A stretch of DNA of 59,707 nt, from NCBI RefSeq assembly GCF_021532275.1, contig NZ_JACBOT010000019.1, forward strand, positions 1-59,707, given 5' to 3'. The translations under genes and the position numbers were made by a program. A model generated the notes under the pieces. That model had not been told where the DNA came from and made no database searches. It worked only from the letters and a program-made list of their open reading frames with translations. This DNA comes from Brevibacterium sp. UCMA 11754. GTDB taxonomy: Bacteria > Actinomycetota > Actinomycetes > Actinomycetales > Brevibacteriaceae. Of this stretch, positions 16,910-26,007 are shown in pieces (position 1 is the stretch's first letter; the number at the start of each line of letters is the position of its first letter).

Positions 16910-17830
16910 TCAGCTGTGCCATTCCTTCGAGCTGCTAACCCTGCGGAAGGAGCGGACCAGGGCCAGTACGGCCGGCGACGGGACGCGCTCGGGCAGCTGT
17001 GACAGCACGATCCGACGCGGCGCAGGGTTGCCTCTGATCGAGGCCACCTTGACGTCGGATCCATGTGAGCGCACGGCCAGGCTCGGAGCGATGGCGACAC
17101 CGAGGCCGGCCGAGACCATTCCCAGCAGCTCCTGATAGTCGTTGGCTTCGAAGACGATGCGCGGGTCGAATCCGGCCTCGTGGCAGATGCGGCCGAGCAC
17201 CGAGGCGACAGGGTGCGAGGAGCGGGTGATCCAGGGTTCGTCTGCGACTTCTTCGAGTTTGATGACTCTGCGTCTGGCGAGAGGATGTGATGTGGGGATG
17301 AGCAGCTTCGTGGGCTCTTTGAGCAGGGTCGTCCGGACAGGGATCTCCTGGTCGATCGGTGTCCAAGGGTAGTCCCACAGGGTTGCCAAGTCGACTTCGC
17401 GTCGTTCCAGTGCCTCCTGGATCCGGCCGAGCCGGTAGCTCTTCACCGTCACGTCCACTTCGGGATGGAGGTCGTGGAAATGCTGGAGGACCTTCGGCAT
17501 CACCGAGGCTGCGAATGTCGGGAACGTCGCGATTCGAACCTCGCCGCGTTCGAGCTTCGTGAACGCCGACATGTCATTGCGTGCGGCGATGAGGGCATTG
17601 TCGATCGTCGTTGCGTACGTGGAGAGCTTGACCCCGGCGTCGGTGAGCCGCATTCCCTTCGGGTGTCGGACCACGAGCGGCAGTCCCACTTCGCGTTCGA
17701 GTTTGCTGATCTGCTGCGACACAGCCGAGGTGGATAGGGTCAGTTCGTCCGCCGCTGCCGACAAGCTGCCGGTCCGATAGACGAGAAGCAGCAAGAGGAG
17801 CCGATCGACGTTGTAGGGCGCTGAACTCAT
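16910..17830 (-). CDS. LysR-family regulator of the divergent PrpF/transporter operon
   Basis: A 306-aa LysR protein. The N-terminal winged HTH spans about residues 5-65 (LLLVYRTGSLSAAADELTLS, then AVSQQISKLEREVGLPLVVR), and the effector domain follows (about 90-300, with GEVRIATFPTF and the AGLGVAIAPSLAV loop). It is divergent from the PrpF-like gene with a 113-bp gap carrying two palindromes. The standard LysR logic predicts autorepression and inducer-dependent activation of the divergent genes. Confidence 0.9.
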   Translation of the reverse strand: MSSAPYNVDRLLLLLLVYRTGSLSAAADELTLSTSAVSQQISKLEREVGLPLVVRHPKGMRLTDAGVKLSTYATTIDNALIAARNDMSAFTKLERGEVRIATFPTFAASVMPKVLQHFHDLHPEVDVTVKSYRLGRIQEALERREVDLATLWDYPWTPIDQEIPVRTTLLKEPTKLLIPTSHPLARRRVIKLEEVADEPWITRSSHPVASVLGRICHEAGFDPRIVFEANDYQELLGMVSAGLGVAIAPSLAVRSHGSDVKVASIRGNPAPRRIVLSQLPERVPSPAVLALVRSFRRVSSSKEWHS

Positions 17831-17834
17831 GGTT

Positions 17835-17878
17835 TAAGCATAGCTTATAGAGATATAAATAAGTTTTGATTGAACTTA
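17835..17878. promoter_or_regulatory. Two palindromic LysR-type operator sites
   Basis: Site 1, TAAGC-N3-GCTTA (17835-17847), fits the T-N11-A LysR box and lies 4 bases before the LysR start, suited to autorepression. Site 2, TAAGTT-N7-AACTTA (17860-17878), is a perfect interrupted palindrome located 65 bp upstream of the divergent GTG start. The region is AT-rich compared with the surroundings. Binding is inferred. Confidence 0.6.
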
Positions 17879-17943
17879 ATATGCTGATGTGGAAACTTGA
17901 TTCCTGTCGTCGCAGACAGCGGCGAGGGAACAAGGAGACACGA

Positions 17944-19077
17944 GTGGCTCATCAGCTCCACGGTCAGTGGTACAGAGGCGGAACGTCCAAGTGCTGGCTG
18001 TTCGCCAATGACGAGATGCCCGCCGATAGGGTCGGCATTGCGCAGGCCCTGGCCGCGGCGTTCGGCTCCGGCGACGAGCGTCAGCTCAACGGTGTGGGCG
18101 GCGCTTCGTCGACGACATCGAAGGCTGCCGTCATCTCGCCGTCTGCGATTCCCGGCATCGACATCAGCTATCTGTTCGCACAGGTCGGGATCGGAGCGTC
18201 TGGCGTCGAGCTCACCTCGAACTGCGGAAACTGCGCCTCCGCAGTGGCGCTCTACGCGATTCAGAACGGACTGGTCCGCCCACACGGTGAGATCACCCAA
18301 GTGCGGATGGTCAATGAGAACACTCGATCGGTCCTCGTCGCCGATGTGGCAACGCCGGACAAGAGGATCCCGTCGAACGGTGCTGAGACCATCCCCGGCT
18401 CGTCGATGCCCGGCGTGCCCGTCAACGTCTTCTTCGAAAACGTCGATGGTGCGTCCACTGGAGAGCTGCTGCCAACTGGGGGCGCAATGACCCAGCTGGC
18501 GTTCGCCGACGACTTCGTCGGGGCCAGCTGCATCGATGCCGGTGCCCCTGCCTGCTTCGTCGAAGCAGCCGAGCTCGGCATGACCGGAACCGAATCAGTT
18601 GCCGAAACGCGTCTGCGGCTGGGCGAGCTCATCGCCATTCGGTCTGCTGCCTCCGTAGCCATGGGGCTCTCTGCTGAAGACGAAGTGCCGAGTCCAGCCG
18701 TTCCCAAGATTGGGCTCGTCGCAGCACCGGCAGATTACACAAGCATCTCCGGGGAGACGATCCCAGCGAATGCATATGACATCTCGGCTCGGATGGTGTC
18801 GATGTTCGATCCGCATCCAGCGATCGGAATCACCTCGGCGATCGCTTTGGCCAGGGACGCCTTCGTCGAAGACAGCCTGGTCAATTCGATCATCGCGGAC
18901 ACAGTGCTCGCACCCGTCGACGAGAGCCGGGAAATCTCCATCCGCATCGGAACCCCGGTTGGAGTCATCTCCTGCCAGGTCCAGCTCGACGAACTCGGAC
19001 ACGTTGCTCGTCTCGGAGTCAGACGAGTGGCCAGACGAATTGCGAATGCAGACATCGATCTCCCTCTGGTCGGCTAA
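17944..19077 (+). CDS. PrpF-family isomerase (methylaconitate/oxalomesaconate type)
   Basis: A 377-aa protein starting at GTG 17944, about 8 bases after an AAGGAG site. Family features are HGQWYRGGTSKCWLF near the start, SNCGNCASAVALYA around residues 95-110 with the cysteine region used in proton transfer, and the DPHPAIGITSAIALA block near residue 285. PrpF relatives move a double bond in unsaturated tricarboxylates (2-methylaconitate, trans-aconitate, 4-oxalomesaconate). The next gene is a carboxylate transporter, so uptake and isomerisation of such an acid is the likely pathway. The true substrate is not determined. Confidence 0.85.
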   Translation: MAHQLHGQWYRGGTSKCWLFANDEMPADRVGIAQALAAAFGSGDERQLNGVGGASSTTSKAAVISPSAIPGIDISYLFAQVGIGASGVELTSNCGNCASAVALYAIQNGLVRPHGEITQVRMVNENTRSVLVADVATPDKRIPSNGAETIPGSSMPGVPVNVFFENVDGASTGELLPTGGAMTQLAFADDFVGASCIDAGAPACFVEAAELGMTGTESVAETRLRLGELIAIRSAASVAMGLSAEDEVPSPAVPKIGLVAAPADYTSISGETIPANAYDISARMVSMFDPHPAIGITSAIALARDAFVEDSLVNSIIADTVLAPVDESREISIRIGTPVGVISCQVQLDELGHVARLGVRRVARRIANADIDLPLVG

Positions 19078-19147
19078 GCGACCAGTACCCGGACACTCTG
19101 AGTCTTCTCAACGAAGATCAGCTGACAATGAAGTTGGAGGAACACCA

Positions 19148-20521
19148 ATGACGATGATTCAAATTCTTATGCTCGTGGTGCTGGTGGTGATGTTCATTGC
19201 CGCGACGAAGTGGCCGATCAACATCGGAGTCATGGGGCTTGTCGCCGCATTCGCCTTCGGGGCCTTCGTGTTCGGGATGGATGACAAGGAGATACTCGAG
19301 GAGTTTCCGGCCAGCATCGTCCTCACGATCGTCGGGGTGACCTTCTTCTTCAGCATCGCGCAGAAGAATGGGACCATCAGGATCCTCGTCGATCTCGCCA
19401 TCCGCGCGGTGCATGGGCGCATCAACGTCGTGCCCTGGATCTTCTTCGTGATCTCCTCACTCCTCACCGCCTTGGGCACATTCTCCCCGGCAGCGGTAGC
19501 GCTGCTGGCACCGGCAGCCATGGGCTTCTGTGCGACGACGGGCTACAGCGGCGTCGTGATGGCGGCAATGGTCATCAACGGTGCTCATGCCGGCGGGTTC
19601 TCACCGATCTCGGTTTCGGGAAACATCGTTCGTGACATTGCAGAATCCAACGGTTTCCACATCGATGGCGGTGCGCTCTTCGTCGCTGCCTACGTCGTGA
19701 ACCTGATCGTCACTATCCTCACTGTCGTCGTGATGAAGGCACTCAATCGGCTGCGCACAACACCTGAGCCAGAGGACTTCATCGCTGGATCCGGCCCGTT
19801 GGCAAGCGGTTCAATGCCGAGGGACACAGGTTCGACCGGCACCTCTGTTTCAGGCAGTGGGCAAGGGACTGCTGTGGCAGTGGCTGCACCGGCACCGGCA
19901 CCGGCGCCGACCGTACGCTCGCAGATGACCGGGCACGTGTGGCTGACAATCTCCCTCATCTGTGTCATGGTCATCGGCGCCGTCGGCTTCGAACTGCCGA
20001 TCGGGTTCCTCGCGCTGGCCTGCGGGCTGGTATTGGCGTTCACCTCATTGAAGAATTCGGAGAGTCTGGTCTCGGGAATCTCGTGGTCCACCGTCCTGCT
20101 CGTGACGGGAATGATCATCTACGTCAGCCTGCTCACTCACGCCGGTGTCATCGACTCGCTGTCGACGATGGCAGTGGCCATGGGAGCGCCGCTCCTCGTT
20201 GCCGTCGTCCTCTGCTACGTGATCGGCATCAGCTCAGCCTTCGCTTCCTCGACGGCGCTGCTGACGGCTCTGATCCCGTTGTCGATTCCACTTCTCGAAC
20301 AGAGCGATCTCAGTGTGACAGCGGTGATGGCCGCACTCGCCGTGTCAGCCACCATCGTCGATGTCTCTCCGTTCTCGACGGATGGAGCACTGATCATTGC
20401 GAATACACAGGGCAAAGAGGCTAAGACCATCTGGCGCGATCTCATGATCTACGCGGGCTTCGTCGTACTCAGCGCGCCGCTGCTGTCGTGGGCTCTGCTG
20501 GTCCCCACCGGCATCATGTGA
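19148..20521 (+). CDS. MatC/DcuC-like dicarboxylate transporter
   Basis: A 457-aa membrane protein. The start at ATG 19148 is preceded by TTGGAGGA. About eleven helices are interrupted by a Pro/Ala/Gly-rich cytoplasmic loop around residues 205-260 (AVAAPAPAPAPT). The first half fits the dicarboxylate carrier MatC N-terminal pattern (STTTGY-like ATTGYSGVVMAAM and GAHAGGFSPISVSGNI), and the second half has a matching inverted repeat (FASSTALLTALIPLS, VDVSPFSTDGALI). It probably brings in the acid handled by the PrpF-like enzyme 70 bp upstream in the same operon. Confidence 0.82.
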   Translation: MTMIQILMLVVLVVMFIAATKWPINIGVMGLVAAFAFGAFVFGMDDKEILEEFPASIVLTIVGVTFFFSIAQKNGTIRILVDLAIRAVHGRINVVPWIFFVISSLLTALGTFSPAAVALLAPAAMGFCATTGYSGVVMAAMVINGAHAGGFSPISVSGNIVRDIAESNGFHIDGGALFVAAYVVNLIVTILTVVVMKALNRLRTTPEPEDFIAGSGPLASGSMPRDTGSTGTSVSGSGQGTAVAVAAPAPAPAPTVRSQMTGHVWLTISLICVMVIGAVGFELPIGFLALACGLVLAFTSLKNSESLVSGISWSTVLLVTGMIIYVSLLTHAGVIDSLSTMAVAMGAPLLVAVVLCYVIGISSAFASSTALLTALIPLSIPLLEQSDLSVTAVMAALAVSATIVDVSPFSTDGALIIANTQGKEAKTIWRDLMIYAGFVVLSAPLLSWALLVPTGIM

Positions 20522-20533
20522 CGTGCAGTTCGC

Positions 20534-20574
20534 CAACTGGCCGGTGAGCGCGGTGAGCGCCCACCGGCCAGTTG
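20534..20574. terminator. Bidirectional hairpin between convergent operons
   Basis: A perfect 13-bp stem pairs CAACTGGCCGGTG (20534-20546) with CACCGGCCAGTTG (20562-20574) across a 15-base loop. It lies between the transporter stop (20521) and the siderophore permease stop (20582). Confidence 0.75.
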
Positions 20575-20581
20575 CGTGCTC

Positions 20582-22726
20582 TCACGCCTTCGAGCGTGCC
20601 AGCAGGTACACGAAGTAGGGGGCGCCGATGAGGGCGATGATGAGACCGGCAGGAATCTGTGCAGGAGCGATGACCGTGCGGCCCAATGCGTCGGCGACGA
20701 CAAGGCCAAGTGCGCCGAGGAGCATGGCCGTCGGGACCACCCGGGCGTGCTGAGCGCCGACCAGAGCCCTGGCGGCGTGCGGGGCGACGAGGCCGATGAA
20801 CCCGACCACTCCGACTGCGGAGACGCTGACTGCGGCGAGCACAGCGGCCGTGACGAGCACACCCAGACGAACGGGTTCACGTGGGACTCCGACCAACCTC
20901 GGCGTATCGTCATCGAGGGCCAACAGATCCAGCTCACGGGTCCAGACGAAGGCCAAGGGAATCGCTATGAGGAGTACGAGTGCGACGGGTGCGACGTCGG
21001 CCCAGGCCCGACCGTAGGTGGAGCCGGAGAGCCAGGTGAAGAGCGCGGGTGTGTCCCACGGATTCGCTCGAACGAGGAACAGAGTGGTCAGAGCGGTGAA
21101 TCCGAACCACATGCCGATGCCGATGAGCACGAGCCGGTCGGTGTTCATCCCGCCGCGCCAGGAGAGTCCGTAGACGATGGCGAATGCGATGAGTGCACCG
21201 GCGATGCCCGCGGTGGAGATGAGCATGACCGTGGCGCCAGGTACGAGAGTGATGACGATGACGGCGCCCAGTCCCGCACCACCGGTGATGCCGAGCAGCC
21301 CCGGCTCGGCCAGCGGATTGCGGGCACTGGCCTGGACGAATGTTCCCGACAGTCCCAAGGCGGCGCCGGCTGCCAGCGCCGCAGCCACACGTGGTGCGCG
21401 GGAGTCGAAGGTGAAGGAGATGACGGGTGCCGCCTGGTCACGGATCCACAGCAGAACATCGCCGAGGAGGTAGAACCGTTCGCCCGAGAGCAGGCTGAGG
21501 ACAGTCACCACGACAAGGAGAACTGCGCCGAACGCGATGACGAGCCCAGCCCGACGCGGACCGTGCATCCGGGACTGCGCCGCCGAGGTCGCCTGGGTAG
21601 GCCCCGAAGCGCGCATGGATCTCGCCAGCAGCACGAGGACGATCGCACCGAGCACCGTGGTCGTCACACCCGAGGGCAGGGTGATCGCCTCAGTGGCTCC
21701 GACGATGGCGCGCAGCACGGCGTCGGCGAGGATCACGATTATTGCGCCGATGAGCGCCGTGGCCGGAATCATCACTGCATGTCGGCCCAGCACCGGCACC
21801 AGCCGAGCGAGCAGCCGGGCGATGACTGGCGCGCACAGGCCGACGAATCCGATCGGCCCGGCCAGAGTCACCGCCGTTGCGGTGAGGATGACTGCGAGCA
21901 GAATCCCGATCGCGCGAGTCGACCGGATCGGCACACCGAGGACGGAGGCGGCATCATCGCCGAGGCTGAGCAGATCCAGGCGTCGCGACAGCAGGACTGC
22001 GGCAGCGACGATGATGGTGATGACGGGAATGCTGCGGATCGCGGCGGTCCCATCGAGCTGATTCAAGGTGCCTGAACCCCAAGAGTAGAGACTCGTCGTC
22101 TCCTCTTGGAACAGGATGAGCAGGGCCGAGGTGCCGGCTTGCAATGCCATAGCGGTCGCAGTGCCGGCGAGCACGAGGCGCGTCGTCGACGATGCTGCAC
22201 CACCGGCAAGCCCGAGCACCAGAGCTGCGGCGAGCAGCCCGCCGATGAAGGCGACGCCTCCGGAGGCCCACACCGGGATCGCGATGCCGAAGGCGGTGAC
22301 CACGGTGACCGCGAAGTACGAACCTCCGGTCACGGCAAGGGTGTCTGGTGAGGCCAGCGGGTTGCGGGCCAGCGATTGGAACAGCGCACCGGCAACGCCG
22401 AGGGCGACGCCGACGAGTATCCCCGCACCCACGCGCGGAAGCCGGGACCCGATGAGGACGTCACGGGGACTCGGACCAGCCTCGGCGGGGGAAGACATGG
22501 ATCCGGTGAAGGTCGCGAACAGGTCACGGAATCCGATCCCCGAGGTGCCCTGCGTGATGTGCCATGCAGAGAGCAGAGCAAGGACGATGACCAGGCCGAG
22601 CAGGATCCCGGTGGCCGAGAGCGCACTGAAGAGTCCGGCCTTTCGCTCGGGTGAGGCAGGCTTCGGCTCCGAGCCATCGCTTGCCGAGGTGTTCGTGGGC
22701 ATGGTCGTGGGTGCGGGAGGAGTCAT
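20582..22726 (-). CDS. Fused two-domain iron-siderophore permease (FecCD/FhuB type)
   Basis: A 714-aa protein made of two FecCD permease domains in one chain (about 1-355 and 365-714). Both halves keep the repeat signatures: first half GVALGVAGALFQSLARNPLASPDTLAVTGG region and VTLAGPIGFVGLCAPVIARLL; second half ALGLSGTFVQASARNPLAEPGLLG region and VVGFIGLVAPHAARALVG. Most actinobacteria use two separate permeases, so the fusion resembles FhuB. It starts 3 bp after the binding-protein gene and shares its operon. Confidence 0.91.
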   Translation of the reverse strand: MTPPAPTTMPTNTSASDGSEPKPASPERKAGLFSALSATGILLGLVIVLALLSAWHITQGTSGIGFRDLFATFTGSMSSPAEAGPSPRDVLIGSRLPRVGAGILVGVALGVAGALFQSLARNPLASPDTLAVTGGSYFAVTVVTAFGIAIPVWASGGVAFIGGLLAAALVLGLAGGAASSTTRLVLAGTATAMALQAGTSALLILFQEETTSLYSWGSGTLNQLDGTAAIRSIPVITIIVAAAVLLSRRLDLLSLGDDAASVLGVPIRSTRAIGILLAVILTATAVTLAGPIGFVGLCAPVIARLLARLVPVLGRHAVMIPATALIGAIIVILADAVLRAIVGATEAITLPSGVTTTVLGAIVLVLLARSMRASGPTQATSAAQSRMHGPRRAGLVIAFGAVLLVVVTVLSLLSGERFYLLGDVLLWIRDQAAPVISFTFDSRAPRVAAALAAGAALGLSGTFVQASARNPLAEPGLLGITGGAGLGAVIVITLVPGATVMLISTAGIAGALIAFAIVYGLSWRGGMNTDRLVLIGIGMWFGFTALTTLFLVRANPWDTPALFTWLSGSTYGRAWADVAPVALVLLIAIPLAFVWTRELDLLALDDDTPRLVGVPREPVRLGVLVTAAVLAAVSVSAVGVVGFIGLVAPHAARALVGAQHARVVPTAMLLGALGLVVADALGRTVIAPAQIPAGLIIALIGAPYFVYLLARSKA

Positions 22727-22729
22727 GGA

Positions 22730-23785
22730 CTACTTGGTCAGCGCCTCGACGTAGGCGTCGAGAGCCTGCTCGGACGATTTCGGTCCGCCGAAGGTCCAGA
22801 TCCCGGAGGGGAACGCAAAGGTGCGATCATCCTTGACGGCGGGAATGTTGGACCAGATGTCGTTCTTCTCCAGGAGCTCGACATAGTCCTCGGACTCGGG
22901 ATCATCGGTGCCGGTGTAGAAGAAGTTCGCGTCGCCGACCTTCGAGATGCCCTCGATGTCTGTCTGGCCCAGTCCGTAGGCGGGATCGACCTCGCCGGTC
23001 CATACGTTCTTCAGGCCCAGTTCCTCGCCGAGTTCACCGAAGAGCGATCCCTGACCGAAGGGACGCAGCGTCACATTCGAGCCGTTGACCCAACCGTCGA
23101 AGTAGACGAATTCCTTGGTGTCGAGGTCGGCGGATTCGAGCGCCTTCTTCGACTCCTCGACCTTCGCATCGAATTCGGCCAGCACGGTATCGGCGCGCTC
23201 GCCGCGGCCGGTGACCTCGGCGACGGTGGAGAAGGTGTCCTTCATGTAGGCGATCGGGTCTTTGCCGTCGGCACCGGTCATCGCCATGACAGGGATGCCC
23301 TGGTCCTCGAGCTGGCCGACGATCTTGTCGTCACGGGACGTTGTCTCGATGATGACGAGATCAGGGTTGGCCGAGAGGATCGACTCCACGTTCGGCTCCT
23401 GTCGGGTGCCGACGTCGGTCGTGTCCTCGGGCAGCTTCTCTGCCGTATCCCAGGTGGTGAAGCCCTTCGCATCGGCGACGGCAGCAGGGTCGACGCACAG
23501 GGAGAGCAGGTCTTCGGTGTACTGCCATTCGAGTGAGACGACCGTAGATGCGGGCTTGTCGAGTTTGATCTGGTGGCCGGTGTCGTCCTTGACGGAGACC
23601 GGGTCCGCCGAGGTGGTGCTCGAGTCGTCCGCGCATGCTTCGGAGGTCGACTCGGAGTTCCCGTCATCGGCCGAAGCGTCGGTGCCTGTGGTGCCGCAGG
23701 CAGACAGTGCGAGGGCACAGACGGCGGAGAGGGAGGCGAGGGCGAATAGGGGCTTGCGCGGACGTGCAGAGGGCGGAGTCGTCAC
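22730..23785 (-). CDS. Iron-siderophore binding lipoprotein (FecB/FepB type)
   Basis: A 351-aa periplasmic-binding-fold protein. A lipoprotein signal (FALASLSAVCALALS) ends in lipobox LSAC, followed by a Ser/Asp/Glu-rich linker. The conserved SBP core begins with VSVKDDTGHQIKLDKPASTVV and continues with NPDLVIIETTSRD. It binds the Fe-siderophore outside the membrane and delivers it to the fused permease. It lies 50 bp after the ATPase gene and directly before the permease gene. Confidence 0.9.
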   Translation of the reverse strand: MTTPPSARPRKPLFALASLSAVCALALSACGTTGTDASADDGNSESTSEACADDSSTTSADPVSVKDDTGHQIKLDKPASTVVSLEWQYTEDLLSLCVDPAAVADAKGFTTWDTAEKLPEDTTDVGTRQEPNVESILSANPDLVIIETTSRDDKIVGQLEDQGIPVMAMTGADGKDPIAYMKDTFSTVAEVTGRGERADTVLAEFDAKVEESKKALESADLDTKEFVYFDGWVNGSNVTLRPFGQGSLFGELGEELGLKNVWTGEVDPAYGLGQTDIEGISKVGDANFFYTGTDDPESEDYVELLEKNDIWSNIPAVKDDRTFAFPSGIWTFGGPKSSEQALDAYVEALTK

Positions 23786-23835
23786 AGAGGTATCTCTTTC
23801 TTGGGAGGTGAAAAGGCGGTATTTCGGTGAAGAAG

Positions 23836-24681
23836 TCAGGAGGCCGCGGCGAAGGTGCGACGGCGACGGCGCGGCAGTGCCTCGATGCGCACCATCCCTG
23901 TGTCCTCATCGACGAGCGTGCGGATCGGCAGTCCGTAGACCTCGGTGAGCACCTCGGCGGTGAAGACCTCTTCGCAGGTGCCCGTGGATCTGACTCGGCC
24001 CTGGCTGAGCAGGACGATGTCATCGGCGACGGCGGCTGCATGGTTGAGATCGTGGAGAACGACGCCGAGGGCCGTTCCGTGATCGTCGGCGAGGTCGCGC
24101 ATGAGGTCGAGAATCTCGGCCTGATAGCGCAGGTCGAGGTGGTTCGTCGGTTCGTCGAGCAGCAGGACCCCTGTCTCCTGGGCCAGGCAGGTGGCCAGCC
24201 AGACGCGCTGGACCTCGCCGCCGGAGAGCTGATCGACGGAACGCTCGGCCATCGAGTCGGTGCCGGTCAGTTCCAGAGCCTTGTCGATCGCGGTCCTGTC
24301 GGCATCGGTGAGGGAGGCGAAGCGGCGCCGGTGCGGGTGGCGACCGAACGCGACGATCTCGCGCACACTCAGCCCGGAAGGATGCGGTCGGGACTGGGAG
24401 AGCAGAGTCACAGTGCGGGCGAATTCGCGTGCCGACAGTGCAGACGTCGGACTGGTCGACCCCGCCGAGGCGATGGTGACCTCACCGGAGCTGATCGGGT
24501 GCAGTCGAGCCAGGGACCGCAGCACGGTCGACTTTCCGCTGCCGTTGGGTCCGATGAGTGCCGTGACCCGACCGGGAGTGATCGAGACGGACACGTCATG
24601 GACAACCGGTGCACGTTCGTAGCCCAGGTGCAGGCCCGAGGCGTGCAGCGCAGTGGAGTTCATTGTCCCAGTCGTGTTCAT
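23836..24681 (-). CDS. Iron-siderophore ABC transporter ATP-binding protein (FecE/FepC type)
   Basis: A 281-aa ATPase with Walker A GPNGSGKSTVLRSL, signature LSGGEVQRVWLATCLAQ and Walker B VLLLDEPTNHLDLRYQ. It is the promoter-proximal gene of the iron operon. ATG 24681 directly abuts the iron box, leaving no room for an RBS, so either the mRNA is leaderless or translation begins at ATG 24663 (NSTALHASGL). Expression should be repressed by the iron-loaded DtxR/IdeR-type regulator. Confidence 0.9.
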   Translation of the reverse strand: MNTTGTMNSTALHASGLHLGYERAPVVHDVSVSITPGRVTALIGPNGSGKSTVLRSLARLHPISSGEVTIASAGSTSPTSALSAREFARTVTLLSQSRPHPSGLSVREIVAFGRHPHRRRFASLTDADRTAIDKALELTGTDSMAERSVDQLSGGEVQRVWLATCLAQETGVLLLDEPTNHLDLRYQAEILDLMRDLADDHGTALGVVLHDLNHAAAVADDIVLLSQGRVRSTGTCEEVFTAEVLTEVYGLPIRTLVDEDTGMVRIEALPRRRRRTFAAAS

Positions 24682-24700
24682 GGTGCATAGCCTAACCTAA
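24682..24700 (-). promoter_or_regulatory. DtxR/IdeR-type iron box
   Basis: On the minus strand this reads TTAGGTTAG followed by G and a weaker second half. One 9-bp half-site matches the DtxR consensus exactly and the centre base fits; the other half keeps 4 of 9 positions (14 of 19 in all). Location right before the siderophore ATPase start supports iron repression. Confidence 0.75.
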
Positions 24701-24873
24701 GTAAGGGTGGGCTGGGTCCCAAGTCGAGGTGGTGACGGTCCGAGGGACCTGTCGGAGCGGCAGAATCGCTGACTTCGCGCGTTTGCAACATGACGTACCT
24801 CACGTTCCGTGTCAGTGCCCCTCCATAGGGTGGGTGTGCATACATAGGATGGGGGAGAGCCAAGGAGGAACCC

Positions 24874-26007
24874 ATGAGATTCGTCGCAACCGGAGACTGG
24901 CAGTTGGGCATGACGGCGCACTATCTCAGTGCCGAAGCCCGCCCGCGGTTTCACCGTGCCCGCCTCGATGCCGTCAAACGCATCGGTGAGATCGCTGCCG
25001 AGCAGTCATGCGAATTCGTCGTCGTCTGCGGTGACGTGTTCGAGTCCAACCAACTCGACCGAGCCATCATCTCCCGCACCTTCGAGGTTCTAGCCGCCTT
25101 CACCGTGCCCGTCGTCCTGCTGCCGGGCAATCACGATCCCCTCGACGCCGCCTCCATCTACGATTCCCCCGCCTTCACCTCACGGCAGCCTGACTACGTC
25201 CACGTCCTGCGCGACAGTGAACCGTTCGAAGTCATTCCGGGCGTCGAAATCGTCGGTGCTCCGTGGTTCTCGAAACGTCCCCAATGCGACCTGGTGGACC
25301 AGGCAACTCAGAATCTCGCCGAGGTTGCCCCAGGGTGCGTGCGCATCGTCGCCGGTCACGGTGCCGTGAGCACCTTGGACCCCGACCGAGAGTCTATGGC
25401 CACGATCGACACCGACAATCTCAAGGCTGTGGTGAAAGAGGGCCGCGCTCAGTTCGTCGCACTCGGTGACAGGCACGCCACCTACTCCGTCGACGAGACG
25501 ATCTGGTACCCCGGTGCCCCGGAGGTCACCTCTCGACGCGAGGACGATCCCGGCAACGTCCTCCTCGTCGATGTCGACCCCCAGACGCATGCAAGCACGG
25601 TGGAGAAGGTACACATCGGCCGCTGGTCCTACCTCGTCGTCGAGGAGGACGTGAACTCGGATGAGGACGTCACCCGCCTCGAGCAGCGACTGACAGACAT
25701 CCCGAATAAGGACAGCACCGCAGTCTGGCTAGTCCTCAGAGGCACCCTGCCCACAGCAGCGAAGGCGCGCCTCGACGAAGTCCTCGACCATGCCGCAGAC
25801 CTGTTCGCCCTCGTCTCGCTGTGGGAGCGGCATACGGACATTGCAGTGGTCGCCGCCGACGAAGACTTCGCCGGTCTCGGTCTGAGCGGATACCTGCAAG
25901 AGACCCTCGACGAATTGGCGGAATCCGCGGCAGGAGAGGACCCAACTGCTGCAGCGGCACAGGACGCTCTGGGGCTGCTGTATCGATTTGCGAGGAGCGG
26001 ATCATGA
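24874..26007 (+). CDS. SbcD-like metallophosphoesterase (DNA repair exonuclease type)
   Basis: A 377-aa protein behind a strong AAGGAGG site. Metallophosphoesterase motifs appear in order: ATGDWQLG (residues 4-11), VCGDVFESNQ (near 50), LPGNHDP (near 85), VAGHGAV (near 165) and ALGDRH (near 202). The first motif is normally D-x-H, but here it is D-W-Q, so one metal ligand is replaced. The C-terminal third is a capping or partner-binding region. It overlaps the SMC-like ATPase gene by ATGA, the SbcD-SbcC arrangement, so the pair probably forms a nuclease-ATPase complex acting on DNA ends. Confidence 0.86.
   Translation: MRFVATGDWQLGMTAHYLSAEARPRFHRARLDAVKRIGEIAAEQSCEFVVVCGDVFESNQLDRAIISRTFEVLAAFTVPVVLLPGNHDPLDAASIYDSPAFTSRQPDYVHVLRDSEPFEVIPGVEIVGAPWFSKRPQCDLVDQATQNLAEVAPGCVRIVAGHGAVSTLDPDRESMATIDTDNLKAVVKEGRAQFVALGDRHATYSVDETIWYPGAPEVTSRREDDPGNVLLVDVDPQTHASTVEKVHIGRWSYLVVEEDVNSDEDVTRLEQRLTDIPNKDSTAVWLVLRGTLPTAAKARLDEVLDHAADLFALVSLWERHTDIAVVAADEDFAGLGLSGYLQETLDELAESAAGEDPTAAAAQDALGLLYRFARSGS

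Noticed and set aside
16468..16938. Plus-strand frame reading the 15-bp array as C-x-Q-V-G repeats
   Set aside because: Looks like a pentapeptide-repeat or Cys-rich peptide, but the minus strand continues a recognisable mqo C-terminus through the same array, so the plus reading is a by-product.
20576..22075. 499-codon open frame on the plus strand
   Set aside because: Antisense to the fused FecCD permease; low-complexity Asp/Glu/Gly/Arg composition and no recognisable motif.
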